Positions 27,872-37,967 of a stretch of DNA of 64,000 nt are shown here, in pieces; the first letter of the stretch is position 1, and every line of letters starts with the position of its first letter. The stretch is taken from positions 1,364,001 through 1,428,000 of the forward strand of contig CAWCPF010000003.1 of the NCBI GenBank assembly GCA_963797485.1, given 5' to 3'. Source of the stretch: CAWAND01 sp963797485 (GTDB taxonomy: Bacteria > Chloroflexota > Anaerolineae > Anaerolineales > E44-bin32). The notes beneath the pieces were generated by a model. That model ran no database searches. It saw only the letters and a list, made by a program, of their open reading frames with translations, and was not told the DNA's origin. Both the position numbers and the translations under genes were made by a program.

Positions 27872-29554
27872 CTACAGGGGTAACTCGAGGCAAATGGTTG
27901 TCCCTTGGCCCGGCGCCGATGCCAGGTCAAACGACCCACCCAGCGCCTCGGCGCGGGCGCGCATGTTGGCCAGGCCGTGGCCGACAGCCTCGATGCGCTC
28001 GGCCAGATCAAAGCCTCGGCCATCATCTTGAAGCCTCAACCGTACGGACCCTCCGGTGTCGGTGACTTCGACAAGCGTGTGGCTGGCCTTGGCATGCCGA
28101 GCAATGTTGGCTAGACCCTCCTGGGTGGTCATGAAGATCGCCCGCGCGGTTGGCGCCGAAATCCTGGCCAGCATGCCGGGGGAGGCCTCGAAGGTCACCT
28201 CGACCATGGCATTGGCGCGAAACTCGCGCACTAGCCTGGCCAGCCCTTGCTCAAGGTCGCCTTCGAAACGAATGGGTCTCAGGTCAAGAATGAAATTGCG
28301 GATGTCCCGGATGGCATCATTCAGACCCTCGATCGACTGGTCGAGCAGGCGTTCCGACTCCTCCAAATTGTCCCGCAGCAGGAGCCGGGTGGTTTCCAGC
28401 GTCAGCCCCACGGCGTAGATGGACTGAATGACCCCATCGTGCAGATCCATGCCAAGGCGCGAGCGTTCATCCAGGATCGCCAAACGGCCGATCTCCTCAT
28501 ATAGGCGGGCATTCTCGACGGACACGCCCAACTGCAAGCCGAAGGCCTCCAACAGGTCGAGGTCGCGCTCCGGCAGGGCACTGGGTTGCATGGCCGCCAG
28601 CCCCATTGCTCCGATCACCGCCTGTTGCGCCCGGATCGGGACGCACACGTAAGTGGTGAAGCCCATCGCCACGACGTCTGGCCTGGAGGCGGCCATGTCC
28701 CGAGCCAGGTCATTGGATACGACGATCCGGTTCTCGGCCCAGACCCGGCCTGGAATTCCCTCACCGGATTTGAAACGTGACTTGCTGGCGAGCTGATCGC
28801 GCCCCAGACCCCGGTGGGCTTTCTGGAGAAGCTCCTCGGTGGCCTCATCGAGCAAGAAGATCTCACCAGCGTCCATGTTGGTGACCGTCAGGATCTCCTC
28901 CAACGTCCCGGTGAGCAGGCGCTCAAGATCGGTGGTTTCACTCGCCACGCGAGCGACGGCGTTGACCGCCGCCAGGGACCGGTTCTGCTGCTCAAGTGTC
29001 TGGCTGTAGTCCTGAATGCCCTGGTACAGCTCGGCATTCTTGATCGCCGCGGCGGCGTGGCTGGCCAGGATCTTGATCACATCCTCATCCGCTTCAGAAA
29101 AAGCCTCGCCCCCGATCTTGTCGGTCAGGTAAAGATTCCCAAAGACCTGCTGGCCGGCAACGATGGGCAGGCCCAGAAAGCTGGTCATCTTGGGATGGCC
29201 GGGTGGAAAGCCGACCGATCGCGGATCTTTCTCGATTTCCGGGATACGTACGACCTGGCGAGCATCCAGGATGGCCTTGAGCAGGCCGCGCCCGACCGGC
29301 GGGTGGGCAATTCGGGCGCCTTGCTTGGTGCTCATCCCGCTGGTCACGAAGGTCGCCAGCCGGCCTTGGCTGTCGAAATTTCCCAGGGCGGCGTAACGCG
29401 CCTCGGCTACTTCGCGTGCGGAGTCTACGATTTGTTGGAGCGTTTTTTCAAGGGACAGGTTGCTGGAGATGGCCAGGGAGGCCTGGTTGAGGGCCAGCAG
29501 CACATTGCGCTGCAGCCTGGCGGGTGTCAGGTGGACCGGTTCAGGCACTGTCAA
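27872..29554 (-). CDS. DevS-like sensor histidine kinase (GAF-GAF-HisKA_3-HATPase)
   Basis: 560 residues. GAF-1 (about 35-175) carries the DevS/DosT-like stretch GFPPGHPKMTSFLGLP and FGNLYLTDKIGG, and GAF-2 spans about 207-350. The NarL-family dimerisation box has phospho-acceptor His372 in SRLGMDLHDGVIQSIY, and the ATPase motif is DDGRGFD near 515. There is no membrane segment. In DevS/DosT the first GAF binds heme and senses O2, NO or CO, or redox state; I cannot assign a heme ligand here. Start TTG 29554 or GTG 29548 both overlap the regulator's stop, so the two are co-translated. Confidence 0.9.
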   Translation of the reverse strand: MTVPEPVHLTPARLQRNVLLALNQASLAISSNLSLEKTLQQIVDSAREVAEARYAALGNFDSQGRLATFVTSGMSTKQGARIAHPPVGRGLLKAILDARQVVRIPEIEKDPRSVGFPPGHPKMTSFLGLPIVAGQQVFGNLYLTDKIGGEAFSEADEDVIKILASHAAAAIKNAELYQGIQDYSQTLEQQNRSLAAVNAVARVASETTDLERLLTGTLEEILTVTNMDAGEIFLLDEATEELLQKAHRGLGRDQLASKSRFKSGEGIPGRVWAENRIVVSNDLARDMAASRPDVVAMGFTTYVCVPIRAQQAVIGAMGLAAMQPSALPERDLDLLEAFGLQLGVSVENARLYEEIGRLAILDERSRLGMDLHDGVIQSIYAVGLTLETTRLLLRDNLEESERLLDQSIEGLNDAIRDIRNFILDLRPIRFEGDLEQGLARLVREFRANAMVEVTFEASPGMLARISAPTARAIFMTTQEGLANIARHAKASHTLVEVTDTGGSVRLRLQDDGRGFDLAERIEAVGHGLANMRARAEALGGSFDLASAPGQGTTICLELPL

Positions 29555-30203
29555 GGTATTCCCGAAGATTGTGCTTGACTGCGAAAGCGGCCGCTTCGGC
29601 CCGGTTGGAGACGTTCAACTTGGACAGGATGTTGCTCACGTAGTTGCGAACCGTCCCTTGGCCGAGAAACAGGGTTTCGGCGATCTCTTTGTTAGTCCTT
29701 CCCTCGGCCACCAGTCCCAAGACCCGCAGCTCCTGCTCGGTCAGGTCAGCGAAGGCCGACGTATCCTGGTCTCGCATGGCTTTGCGGACTTCGGAGAACA
29801 CCCGCTAAGTCAGGGCGGGGTCGAGCGATGCATCGCCCCGACCGACGGCCTCGATGGCCTGGACCAACTCATCCCGCCCTATCTGTTTCAAGACATAGCC
29901 TGACACGCCGGCGCGAATGGCCGAGAACAGCATCTCATCTTCGGCATACGACGTCAGCATGATGACCTTGGTCTTGGGGAGGCGCTTGGTGATCTGCTCG
30001 CAGGCTTCAATCCCGCTGCGGCCGGGGAGCCGGATATCCATGAGCACCAGATCTGGCTGATAGGCCACAGCCTGCTTGACGGCCTCGTCGGCATCGCCGG
30101 CGTCCGCCACCACCTCCAGATCCTTGCGGTGCTCCAGGAGGCTTCTCAAGCCCATCCGAACGACTTCGTGGTCGTCGACAATCAGAATCCTTACGTGGGC
30201 CAT
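29541..30203 (-). CDS. DevR-like (NarL/FixJ) response regulator interrupted by an in-frame TAG
   Basis: The receiver (MAHVRILIVDDHEVVRMGLR, phospho-acceptor Asp56 in LVLMDIRLPG, Lys106) runs to SLDPALT and meets TAG at 29807-29805. The same frame resumes at once with RVFSEVRKAM and a LuxR-type helix-turn-helix (GRTNKEIAETLFLGQGTVRNY). Homologues read through this linker, usually with Gln, so CAG to TAG is the simplest explanation. A GTG two codons after the TAG could restart translation and yield a separate DNA-binding protein. It is upstream of and coupled to the DevS-like kinase. If intact, it would activate low-oxygen genes such as usp, CBS and ald. Confidence 0.8.
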
Positions 30204-30449
30204 GGGTCAAGTATAGCCTGCCGGAGCTTGTCCGACAATCTCGGGTCAGGGTGGGCGTCACGGTCGAGAATGAACCTGTTGAACCTGGGAGTGGAGTGAT
30301 GAGCAACGTCTTGAGTGTGGGTGACACTCTTCACTGTGGGGTCTCAGGGCCGGCTCCTATCCTTATGGGCAGGTCGGGGCTCGCGCGACCCGGCGTAGGC
30401 TTGCATCGGCATTTTGCCGGAGCAGGCGTGGTTTGACTGGAGAGCCAAC
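30204..30449. other. Divergent intergenic region between the regulator and CBS genes
   Basis: 246 bases holding both promoters. A degenerate repeat at 30319-30336 (GGGTGAC-ACTC-TTCACTG) resembles the Rex-type sites but matches only 9 of 14 arm positions. The palindrome TTGTC-C-GACAA is at 30230-30240. No gene is seen. Confidence 0.4.
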
Positions 30450-30896
30450 ATGGAGGCCCAGCCTCTGGTTCGCGACTGGATGAGCCCCAAGCCCATCACC
30501 GCTGATGTCGACTTGCCGATCTTGGAAGCTCATCAATTGATGACCAAACACGGGATTCGCCGCCTTCCAATCACCGACGGCGGCCGGTTGGTGGGCATTG
30601 TCACCCTTGGGGACATCCGCGGGGCGGAACCCTCCGAAGCCACCAGCTTGAGCATCTGGGAACTCAACTATCTGTTGAGCCGGCTGACGGTCGAGGGCGT
30701 CATGAGCAAGCCCGTGGTCACTGCGGGGCCAGATGACTCGATCGCGCATGTTGCCGGCCTCATGCTTGAGCACAAGATTGCCGGCCTGCCGATCCTCGAG
30801 GGTGGCGCCTTGGTCGGGATCATCACCGAATCGGACATCTTCCGCATGGTCGTGCGGCACTGGGAAGGCCGTCCGCAGCTCGCCCCGGTTCTCTAG
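30450..30896 (+). CDS. CBS-domain pair protein
   Basis: 148 residues from ATG 30450. CBS-1 is at about 6-62 (VRDWMSPKPITADVDLPILEA ... RLPITDGGRLVGIVTLGDIRG) and CBS-2 at about 80-140 (VEGVMSKPVVTAGPDDSIAHV ... GLPILEGGALVGIITESDIFRM). It is a second, distinct CBS protein flanking the DevS/DevR-like pair. The alanine dehydrogenase gene begins 22 bases downstream, so the two are likely co-transcribed and the CBS protein may report nucleotide state for that pathway. Confidence 0.9.
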   Translation: MEAQPLVRDWMSPKPITADVDLPILEAHQLMTKHGIRRLPITDGGRLVGIVTLGDIRGAEPSEATSLSIWELNYLLSRLTVEGVMSKPVVTAGPDDSIAHVAGLMLEHKIAGLPILEGGALVGIITESDIFRMVVRHWEGRPQLAPVL

Positions 30897-30918
30897 GGTG
30901 GCGGGGCAGGAGAGGCCT

Positions 30919-32022
30919 ATGGATATCGGGGTACCCAAAGAACGAGCTGAATCTGAATGCCGCGTCGGAGTTCCGCCGGTCGGCGTCCATCTGCTCACCG
31001 AGTTGGGGCACACCTGTTATGTGGAGACCGGGGCTGGAAACGGCTCAGGTTTCACTGACGACGAATACCGCGCCGCAGGCGCCACGATTGTCTTTTCCGG
31101 AGAGGAAGCTTACGGGCGGGCTGATTTGGTCCTCAAGGTCGCACGCCCGACCTATGGCGAGCTGGATTGGCTGCGCCATGGCCAGATGATCATGGGGCTG
31201 CTGCACCTCGGTGCCGCCCACCCGTCCGAACTGCTCCGGCTGATCGATCGCCGGGTGACGGCCATCGCCTGCGAACGCATTGAGGAGCCGGCAGGCGTCT
31301 TTCCGGTTCTTCGGCCCTTGAGTCAAATCGGCGGCAGGATGGCAGCCCAATTGGCGGCGAGCCTGCTCCAAAACAATCATGGCACGCGGGGAGTCCTCCT
31401 GGGAGGCGTTCCGGGCGTGCCGCCGGCCCAAATCGTGATCATTGGCGCCGGCGTGGTCGGTAGAAATGCGGCCCTGACCTTTTTGGGATTGGGGGCGCGT
31501 GTCACCATCATGGATGTCAATCTGACCCAACTTCAAAAACTCGATGATTGGCTCCCCAATCGGGCCGAGACCCTCCTCTCCACGCCACAGACGATCGAAG
31601 AAGTGTGTCAGACTGCCGACGTCATTGTGGGTGCCGTCCGCGAGCCAGGCGAGAAGGCCCCTACGGTTCTCCGAAGATCGGCCATCAAGCAGCTTCGGCC
31701 CGGCACGGTCTTCATCGACTTGAGCATTGATGAAGGCGGGTGCGCCGAGACGTCCCGGCCGACGACGCATGCAGATCCGACCTTCGTCGAACTTGGGGTC
31801 GTACACTGTTGCATCCCCAACCTGCCCGGGGCCGTGGCCAGAACGGCGACAACCGCCTACCACAATGCCGCGCGGGGCTACATCCGGCAGGTGGCTGATC
31901 ATGGCGTGGACAAGGCCCTCGAAACGGAGCCGGCCCTGCGCTCCGCCCTGGTCTTGCATGGGGGTCGTGTGGTCGACGAGTACCGGGCGCAGAAGCTTTC
32001 CCTGGTGGACGGTGCCGCATGA
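30919..32022 (+). CDS. ald: Alanine dehydrogenase (PNT/AlaDH family)
   Basis: 367 residues from ATG 30919, preceded by AGGAGAGG. Family motifs include MDIGVPKERAESECRVGV, the substrate-binding Lys and His segments DLVLKVARP and GLLHLGAAH, and the NAD site VIIGAGVVGRNAA. The end HCCIPNLPGAVARTATTAYHNA matches the AlaDH consensus. It interconverts pyruvate + NH3 + NADH with alanine + NAD+, a way to spend NADH when respiration stalls. Its stop overlaps the CoA-transferase start (ATGA). Genes on both sides deal with pyruvate, acetyl-CoA and redox balance. Confidence 0.9.
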   Translation: MDIGVPKERAESECRVGVPPVGVHLLTELGHTCYVETGAGNGSGFTDDEYRAAGATIVFSGEEAYGRADLVLKVARPTYGELDWLRHGQMIMGLLHLGAAHPSELLRLIDRRVTAIACERIEEPAGVFPVLRPLSQIGGRMAAQLAASLLQNNHGTRGVLLGGVPGVPPAQIVIIGAGVVGRNAALTFLGLGARVTIMDVNLTQLQKLDDWLPNRAETLLSTPQTIEEVCQTADVIVGAVREPGEKAPTVLRRSAIKQLRPGTVFIDLSIDEGGCAETSRPTTHADPTFVELGVVHCCIPNLPGAVARTATTAYHNAARGYIRQVADHGVDKALETEPALRSALVLHGGRVVDEYRAQKLSLVDGAA

Positions 32023-33324
32023 GCTGGACCCATGCCTACACCACCAGCGTGACCCAGGCCGATGCTGCCGTCGCTCAGATTGCCTCGGGCCAGCGCGTGT
32101 TCGTCACGGGCAACTGTTCAGTGCCACAGGTTCTGCTCGGAGCACTGGTCGCCCGAGCGGATCAGTTGACGGATGTCGAGCTCATTCAGGTGCTGTCGAT
32201 CGGTAAGGCGCCGTATGCGGATGCCTCCATGCAAGGTCACATCCGTGTCAACACTCTGTTCATCAGCGACAACGTGCGGCCGGCCGTCAATGAGGGTCGG
32301 GCGGATTACACGCCCTGCATGTTGTCCGAGATTCCCGGACTGTTCACCAAGGGTCAGCTGCCGCTGGACGTGGCCCTGATCCAGGTTTCGCCGCCGGACG
32401 AACACGGTTTCTGTTCGCTGGGAGTCGAGGTCGGCGTGAGCAAGACGGCGGCGCAGTCTGCGAAACTCGTGATCGCCGAAGTCAATCCCAGGATGCCTCG
32501 CACGCTCGGCGATGCGTTCATCCATGCCAGCAAGCTCGATTGCGTGGTTGAGGTGGATTACGAGCTGCCCGAGGTCACGATGGGCGAGATGAACGACACC
32601 TGCCGTGAGATCGGCGGGCACGTGGCTGGGCTGATTGAGGACGGATCAACGCTGCAGATGGGCATCGGGGCCATCCCGGACGGCGTGCTGCACCACCTCG
32701 GCGGCCACCGCGACCTGGGGATCCACACCGAGCTCTTCTCCGATGGGGTGGTCGATCTGGTTGACCAGGGAGTCGTTAACAACGAGCGCAAGACGCTCCA
32801 TCCGGGCAAGATCGTCGCCGGATTTATGCTGGGGACCCGGCGTCTGTACAACTTCGTGGACAACAATCCTCTGGTCGAGATGCATCCGACCGAGTACGTC
32901 AACGATCCGTTCATCATCGCCCAGAACGACCGCATGGTGGCGATCAACTCGGCGATTGAGATCGACCTGACCGGCCAGGTCTGCGCCGACAGCATCGGGA
33001 CCCGGTTGTACTCCGGAGTGGGCGGCCAGCTGGACTTCATGCGCGGTGCGGCGCGTTCTCGCGGCGGCCGGCCGATCATCGCTCTGCCGTCCGTGGCTGA
33101 GACCAGTCGGGGTGAACGCTTCAGCCGGATTGTCCCAACCCTCAAACCGGGCGCCGGCGTGGTGACCACTCGAAATGACGTCCATTTCGTGGTGAGCGAG
33201 TTCGGCGCGGCCGACCTATATGGCAAGTCCATCCGCCAACGAGCGCTGCGCCCTAATCGAGATCGCTCACCCCGATTTCAGGGCCGAACTCGAAGCGTGC
33301 GCGACGGAGCTGAATTATCTGTAG
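32019..33324 (+). CDS. Acetyl-CoA hydrolase/4-hydroxybutyrate CoA-transferase family protein (frameshift near 3' end)
   Basis: About 434 residues when repaired. Signatures are QVSPPDEHGFCSLGVEV, the catalytic Glu region GIHTELFSDGVVDL, and the CoA site SGVGGQLDFMRGAARS. A single extra C at about 33249 breaks the tail; without it the frame reads IEIAHPDFRAELEACATELN and stops at TAG 33322-33324, the expected C-terminus. It transfers CoA between acetyl-CoA and short acids (acetate, 4-hydroxybutyrate, succinate) and so can turn PFOR-made acetyl-CoA into acetate in fermentation. It lies between ald and the PFOR gene on the same strand. Confidence 0.87.
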
Positions 33325-33390
33325 CCTGTGGAGCAGTTCACGCCGCCTTAGGCTTGGGACTGCAGCGGGGAACAGTTTGGGAGGAAGTTG

Positions 33391-36300
33391 ATGTCGAAGG
33401 AATTCGCAACCATTGATGGGAACGAAGCTGCCGCACGGATCGCCTACAAGCTGAACGAAGTCATCGCCATCTACCCAATCACGCCGGCCAGCCCGATGGG
33501 GGAATGGGCTGACCTGTGGGCCTCTGAAAAGCGCCCCAATGTGTGGGGAGCCGTCCCGGAGGTGGTCGAGCTGCAGGCCGAGGGCGGGGCAGCCGGGGCG
33601 GTGCACGGGGCGCTGCAGGTCGGAGCCCTGACAACGACCTTCACCGCTTCCCAGGGGTTGCTTTTGATGATCCCCAACATGTACAAGATCGCCGGCGAGC
33701 TCACCCCGGCGGTGTTTCACGTGGCTGCCCGATCATTGGCCGCCCAGGCATTGTCGATCTTTGGGGACCACAGCGATGTGATGGCGGCGCGGCAAACCGG
33801 GTTTGCGCTGTTGTGCTCGGGATCGGTCCAGGAAGTTCATGATTTCGCCGCTATCGCTCAAGCGGCCAGCCTGGCCTCCCGCCTTCCCATGCTGCATTTC
33901 TTTGACGGGTTCCGCACCTCCCATGAAATCAACAAGGTCGAGCTGCTGCCCGACGAAGTGCTCTTGGAGCTGATAGAGGCGAAGACGATACAAGCCCACC
34001 GGTCGAGGGCCCTAAGTCCGGATCGGCCCTTCATCCGCGGCACGGCGCAGAACCCGGATGTCTATTTCCAGGCTCGTGAAAGCGTCAATCCGTTCTATGC
34101 GGCTTGTCCAGGCGTGGTTCAGACGACGATGGACTTGTTCGCCAAGCTGACCGGGCGGTCGTACCACTTGTTTGACTATCACGGCGCGGCGGACGCCGAG
34201 CGTGTGCTGGTCCTGATGGGGTCAGGCGCGGAAACGGCCGAAGCGGCGGTCGATTACCTGATGAACCAGGGGGAGAAGGTCGGAGTGGTCCGGGTCCGTT
34301 TATACCGGCCGTTTGACTCCGAGGCCTTCGTAAAGGTGCTTCCTTCGACCGTCAGGGGTGTGGCGGTCCTGGATCGCACAAAGGAGCCGGGCAGCACCGG
34401 CGAACCGCTTTATCTGGACGTGGTCGCCGCGCTGGCGGATCTGCTCCCCAGCGGAAAGGCCGATCTCAAGACCATGCCCAAGGTCATCGGCGGGCGCTAC
34501 GGTTTGTCGTCCAAGGAGTTCACGCCCGCCATGGCCAAGGCGGTTCTTGACCAGCTCACCGAGCCGGCGCCCAAGAATCACTTCACGGTCGGGATTCAGG
34601 ACGATGTATCGAACACGAGCCTGTCGTACGACCCCGCCTGGCAGATTGAGACGGACGAAACCGTTCGGGCTGTGTTCTACGGTCTAGGCTCCGATGGCAC
34701 GGTCAGTGCCAACAAGAACTCGATCAAGATCATCGGGGAACAAACACCGAGCTATGCCCAGGGGTATTTCGTCTACGACTCCAAGAAATCCGGAACGTTG
34801 ACAACCTCGCATTTGCGCTTCGGCAAAAAGCCGATCAAAGCCCCGTATCTGCTCCAGTCGGCGGGCTTCATCGCCTGCCACCAATTCGACTTCCTGGCGC
34901 GCTACGACGTGCTGCGTTTGGCCAGGCCCGGGGCCACGTTTCTGCTGAACAGTCCGTACGATCCCCACGAGACCTGGAATCATCTGCCGCACGGGGTGCA
35001 GGAGTTGATCATCTCCATGGACTTGAAGTTCTTTGTGATCGACGCCTTGTCGGTGGCTGCGGAAACCGGCATGGGCCGGCGCATCAACACCGTCATGCAA
35101 ACATGCTTCTTCGCTCTCAGCGGGGTACTGCCCAAGAAACAGGCTATCGCCGAAATCAAGAAGGCCATTCGCAAGTCCTATGGCAAGCGCGGGCAGGCCG
35201 TCGTTGAGCAGAACTACGCCGCCGTGGATACGGCCCTGGCGCACCTGAACCAGGTCGAGGTGCCAGAACTGGCCACGAGCACCATCGAGCGCGCCGCCAT
35301 CGTGCCGGCCGAAGCCCCGGCCTTTGTGCGCAACGTCACAGCACGCATGATCGCCGGTGACGGCAACAGCCTGCCCGTGAGCGCGCTGCCGGTGGATGGA
35401 ACGTATCCCTCGGCCACCAGCCGCTGGGAGAAGCGCAACATCGCCGAGGAGATCCCGGTCTGGGAGACGGAACTGTGCATCCAGTGCGGGAAGTGTGTGT
35501 TTGTCTGCCCGCATGCCGCCATTCGAGAGAAGATCTATGATCCCGCCTTGCTGAGCGGAGCCCCGGCGACGTTTAAGTCGGCCCCGGCGCGGTTCAAGGA
35601 GTTCAAGGACCAGGTCTACACGCTCCAGGTGGCGCCGGAGGATTGCACAGGCTGCACCCTATGCTTCGACGTCTGCCCGGTCAAGGACAAAGCCAATCCC
35701 GCCCGGCGGGCGGTCAACATGGTTCCGCAGCGGCCCTTGCGCGAAACCGAACGCGAAAACTGGGCCTTCTTCTTTGAGCTGCCTGAAATCGATCGAAACT
35801 TGATCCCGATCAATCAGGTCAAGTATGCGGAGCTCCTCCAACCCTTGTTTGAATTCTCAGGTGCGTGCTCCGGCTGCGGAGAAACGCCCTATCTCAAACT
35901 GCTGAGCCAGCTCTTCGGGGACCGGGCCTTTGTGGCCAACGCGACCGGCTGCTCGTCGATTTACGGCGGCAACCTGCCTACCACGCCGTGGAGCATGAAT
36001 CGCGAAGGTCGAGGTCCGGCCTGGGCTAACTCGCTATTCGAAGACAACGCCGAGTTTGGGTTTGGGATGCGAGTGGCCCTGGACCAACGCCTGGACATGG
36101 CCACCCAGCTGCTAGGAAGCCTGGCGGCCGAATTGGACGACGAACTGGTTCAGGGCCTGCTGGGAGGCGCCCATGCCAAGGGCGCCGACATCGACATCCA
36201 GCGGGCACGTGTGAAGGAGCTGAAATCGAAACTGCAGCTCATCGACTTTGCGGCTGCAATAAGGCTCATCGACCTGGCGGACGTGTTCGTCCCCAAGAGT

Positions 36301-36970
36301 GTGTGGATCGTCGGGGGCGACGGCTGGGCCTACGACATCGGCTACGGCGGCCTGGATCACATCCTGGCCTCGGGCAGAGACGTCAACGTCCTGGTCCTTG
36401 ACACCGAGGTCTACTCGAACACCGGCGGACAGAAATCCAAGGCCACGCCGAGAGGCGCGGTGGCCAAGTACGCCGCGGGAGGCAAGACCAGGCCCAAGAA
36501 AGACCTGGGGTTGATCGCCATGTCCTACAAGGACGTCTATGTGGCCCGCGTGGCCTTTGGCGCTGATGATGGTCAAACCATCAAGGCGTTTGTGGAAGCC
36601 GAAGCCTATCCGGGGCCGTCGCTGATCGTGGCCTACAGCCATTGCATCGAACAAGGTTTTGACCTGGCGAATGGGCTTGGTCAGCAGCGGGCGGCGGTCG
36701 CCTCAGGCTATTGGCCGTTGGTACGCTACCATCCTGACGCGCGCCGCACAAGGGCTGCCTGCGCTGCAGATTGACTCCAAGCCCCCCAGCCTGCCGCTGG
36801 AAGATTACATCTACAACGAGACGCGCTACAGCTCGCTACGCCAGTCCCACCCGGAGGCGGCCGCGGCGCTGCTGGTGGAAGCCAAAGCCGATGTCAAGTC
36901 CACTTGGGAGGCTTATGAACGACTGGCGGAATCCGCCGCGCCGGAACCCCCTTCAGCCAATGGAGCCTGA
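33391..36970 (+). CDS. nifJ: Pyruvate:ferredoxin (flavodoxin) oxidoreductase, single-chain (one frameshift)
   Basis: About 1,190 residues when repaired. Domains in order: pyrimidine-binding domain (YPITPASPMGEWAD), gamma domain, then CoA-binding domains. Two 4Fe-4S clusters follow (CIQCGKCVFVCPHA and CTGCTLCFDVCPV), then the TPP domain with a proximal cluster (CSGCGETPYLK, ATGCSSIYGG, EVYSNTGGQKSKATPRGA). The frame shifts at about 36735; the next frame carries LPLEDYIYNETRY and ends at TGA 36968-36970, as expected. GGAGGAA precedes ATG 33391. It makes acetyl-CoA + CO2 + reduced ferredoxin, and is O2-labile. Confidence 0.93.
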
Positions 36971-37004
36971 CCCGGCTTAGCTGAAGATCACCGGTAACAG
37001 CTTT

Positions 37005-37037
37005 GAGCCCGACCGGGACAACGGACCGGTCGGGCTC
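37005..37037 (+). terminator. Intrinsic terminator after the PFOR gene
   Basis: Perfect 12-bp stem GAGCCCGACCGG/CCGGTCGGGCTC with a 9-base loop, 34 bases after the PFOR stop. The T tract is weak (TTCGTTTG). It separates this rightward unit from the leftward kor operon. Confidence 0.75.
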
Positions 37038-37105
37038 TTCGTTTGCGTCTTAAGGTCGATGATTGGCTGAGCCCGGTGGTGCAAATGGGCACGGCGAGGC
37101 CGCAG

Positions 37106-37333
37106 TCAGTTTGCGGGCAGGGGTTCCACTTCAGGATTGGTGAAGGCCCAGCGGCAGGCCAAACCAGTGAGATTGCACTGCAGGGCGTGACTGCAGCGAC
37201 GAGCATCCACACGGTACTCGTGGGCCTGGCGAAGCAGGCCTTCAGGAAAGACGCGCTGCTCAGACAGGAAGACTTCTTCCTGGGCGCGCTGGCACCACGT
37301 CCGATCAAGCTGGGTCCACACTGAAATAGCCAT
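37106..37333 (-). CDS. Small Cys/His-containing protein at the end of the kor operon
   Basis: About 75 residues from ATG 37333 (ATG 37336 is adjacent), with GAGGTGA just upstream and only 14 bases after the kor gamma stop, so it is very likely co-transcribed. Four cysteines and a histidine stand out, three of the Cys evenly spaced in RRCSHALQCNLTGLACRWAF, which suggests a metal or Fe-S site. I do not recognise the family. It is small enough to be an assembly factor or an added electron-transfer subunit of the 2-oxoacid oxidoreductase. It could also be a chance frame. Confidence 0.55.
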   Translation of the reverse strand: MAISVWTQLDRTWCQRAQEEVFLSEQRVFPEGLLRQAHEYRVDARRCSHALQCNLTGLACRWAFTNPEVEPLPAN

Positions 37334-37347
37334 CATTCACCTCGACT

Positions 37348-37911
37348 TCATGCCGGGTGCGCCGGAGAAGGCTGTGCACGGGCCGCCTCGGCGCCGCGCA
37401 TCAGCGCCTGGGAATTGGACTCCAAGAGATCGCGATGGCGGCTGGGAAGGTGGTTTTCCAGCGCCTGAGACACCGCCTCAAGACTGACCAAGGGCAGCGC
37501 TTCGAGCAGCGCGCCCAACAAGACCACATTGGCCATGCGCAGGTCGCCGCTGGACTCCGCCAGGTCATTGCCGGGGATAAGCAGGTTGGTGATATCGTCG
37601 CGAACCGGGTCGCGTTCGATGAGCGACCGGTTGATGACCAGCAAGCCGCCCGGCTTGACCAGCGGCTCGTACTTGTCCATCGAGGGATTGTTCATCACGA
37701 TTGCCGCTTGAGGGTTTCGAATGACCGGTGAGCCGATGGGATCATCTGACACGATGACGATGCAGTGAGCTGTCCCGCCGCGCATCTCCGGCCCGTAGGA
37801 CGGCAGCCAGGTGACATGTTTTCCTTGTTCCATGGCCGAGTAGGCCAGCAGCTGCCCGGCGAACAGGGCGCCCTGGCCCCCAAATCCTGAGAAGATCACC
37901 TCAGCTTGCAT
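37348..37911 (-). CDS. korC: 2-oxoacid:ferredoxin oxidoreductase, gamma subunit
   Basis: 187 residues from ATG 37911 (longer readings upstream are shadows of the beta gene). It has the POR/KOR gamma signatures SGFGGQGALFAGQLLAYSAMEQGKHVTW (split here only by function), LPSYGPEMRGGTAHC and NNPSMDKYEPLVKPGG. It completes an alpha-beta-gamma enzyme that oxidises 2-oxoglutarate or a branched 2-oxoacid to the acyl-CoA with ferredoxin as acceptor. 56 bases separate it from the beta gene. Confidence 0.9.
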   Translation of the reverse strand: MQAEVIFSGFGGQGALFAGQLLAYSAMEQGKHVTWLPSYGPEMRGGTAHCIVIVSDDPIGSPVIRNPQAAIVMNNPSMDKYEPLVKPGGLLVINRSLIERDPVRDDITNLLIPGNDLAESSGDLRMANVVLLGALLEALPLVSLEAVSQALENHLPSRHRDLLESNSQALMRGAEAARAQPSPAHPA

Positions 37912-37967
37912 CTCAACTGCTCCTGAACTCCGGCCCGTCTGGCGCCGTGCACAGCGTGCACCGGTGC

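Noticed and set aside
30319..30336. GGGTGAC-N4-TTCACTG as a Rex-type operator
   Set aside because: Only 9 of 14 arm positions match. It is mentioned in the intergenic entry but not counted.
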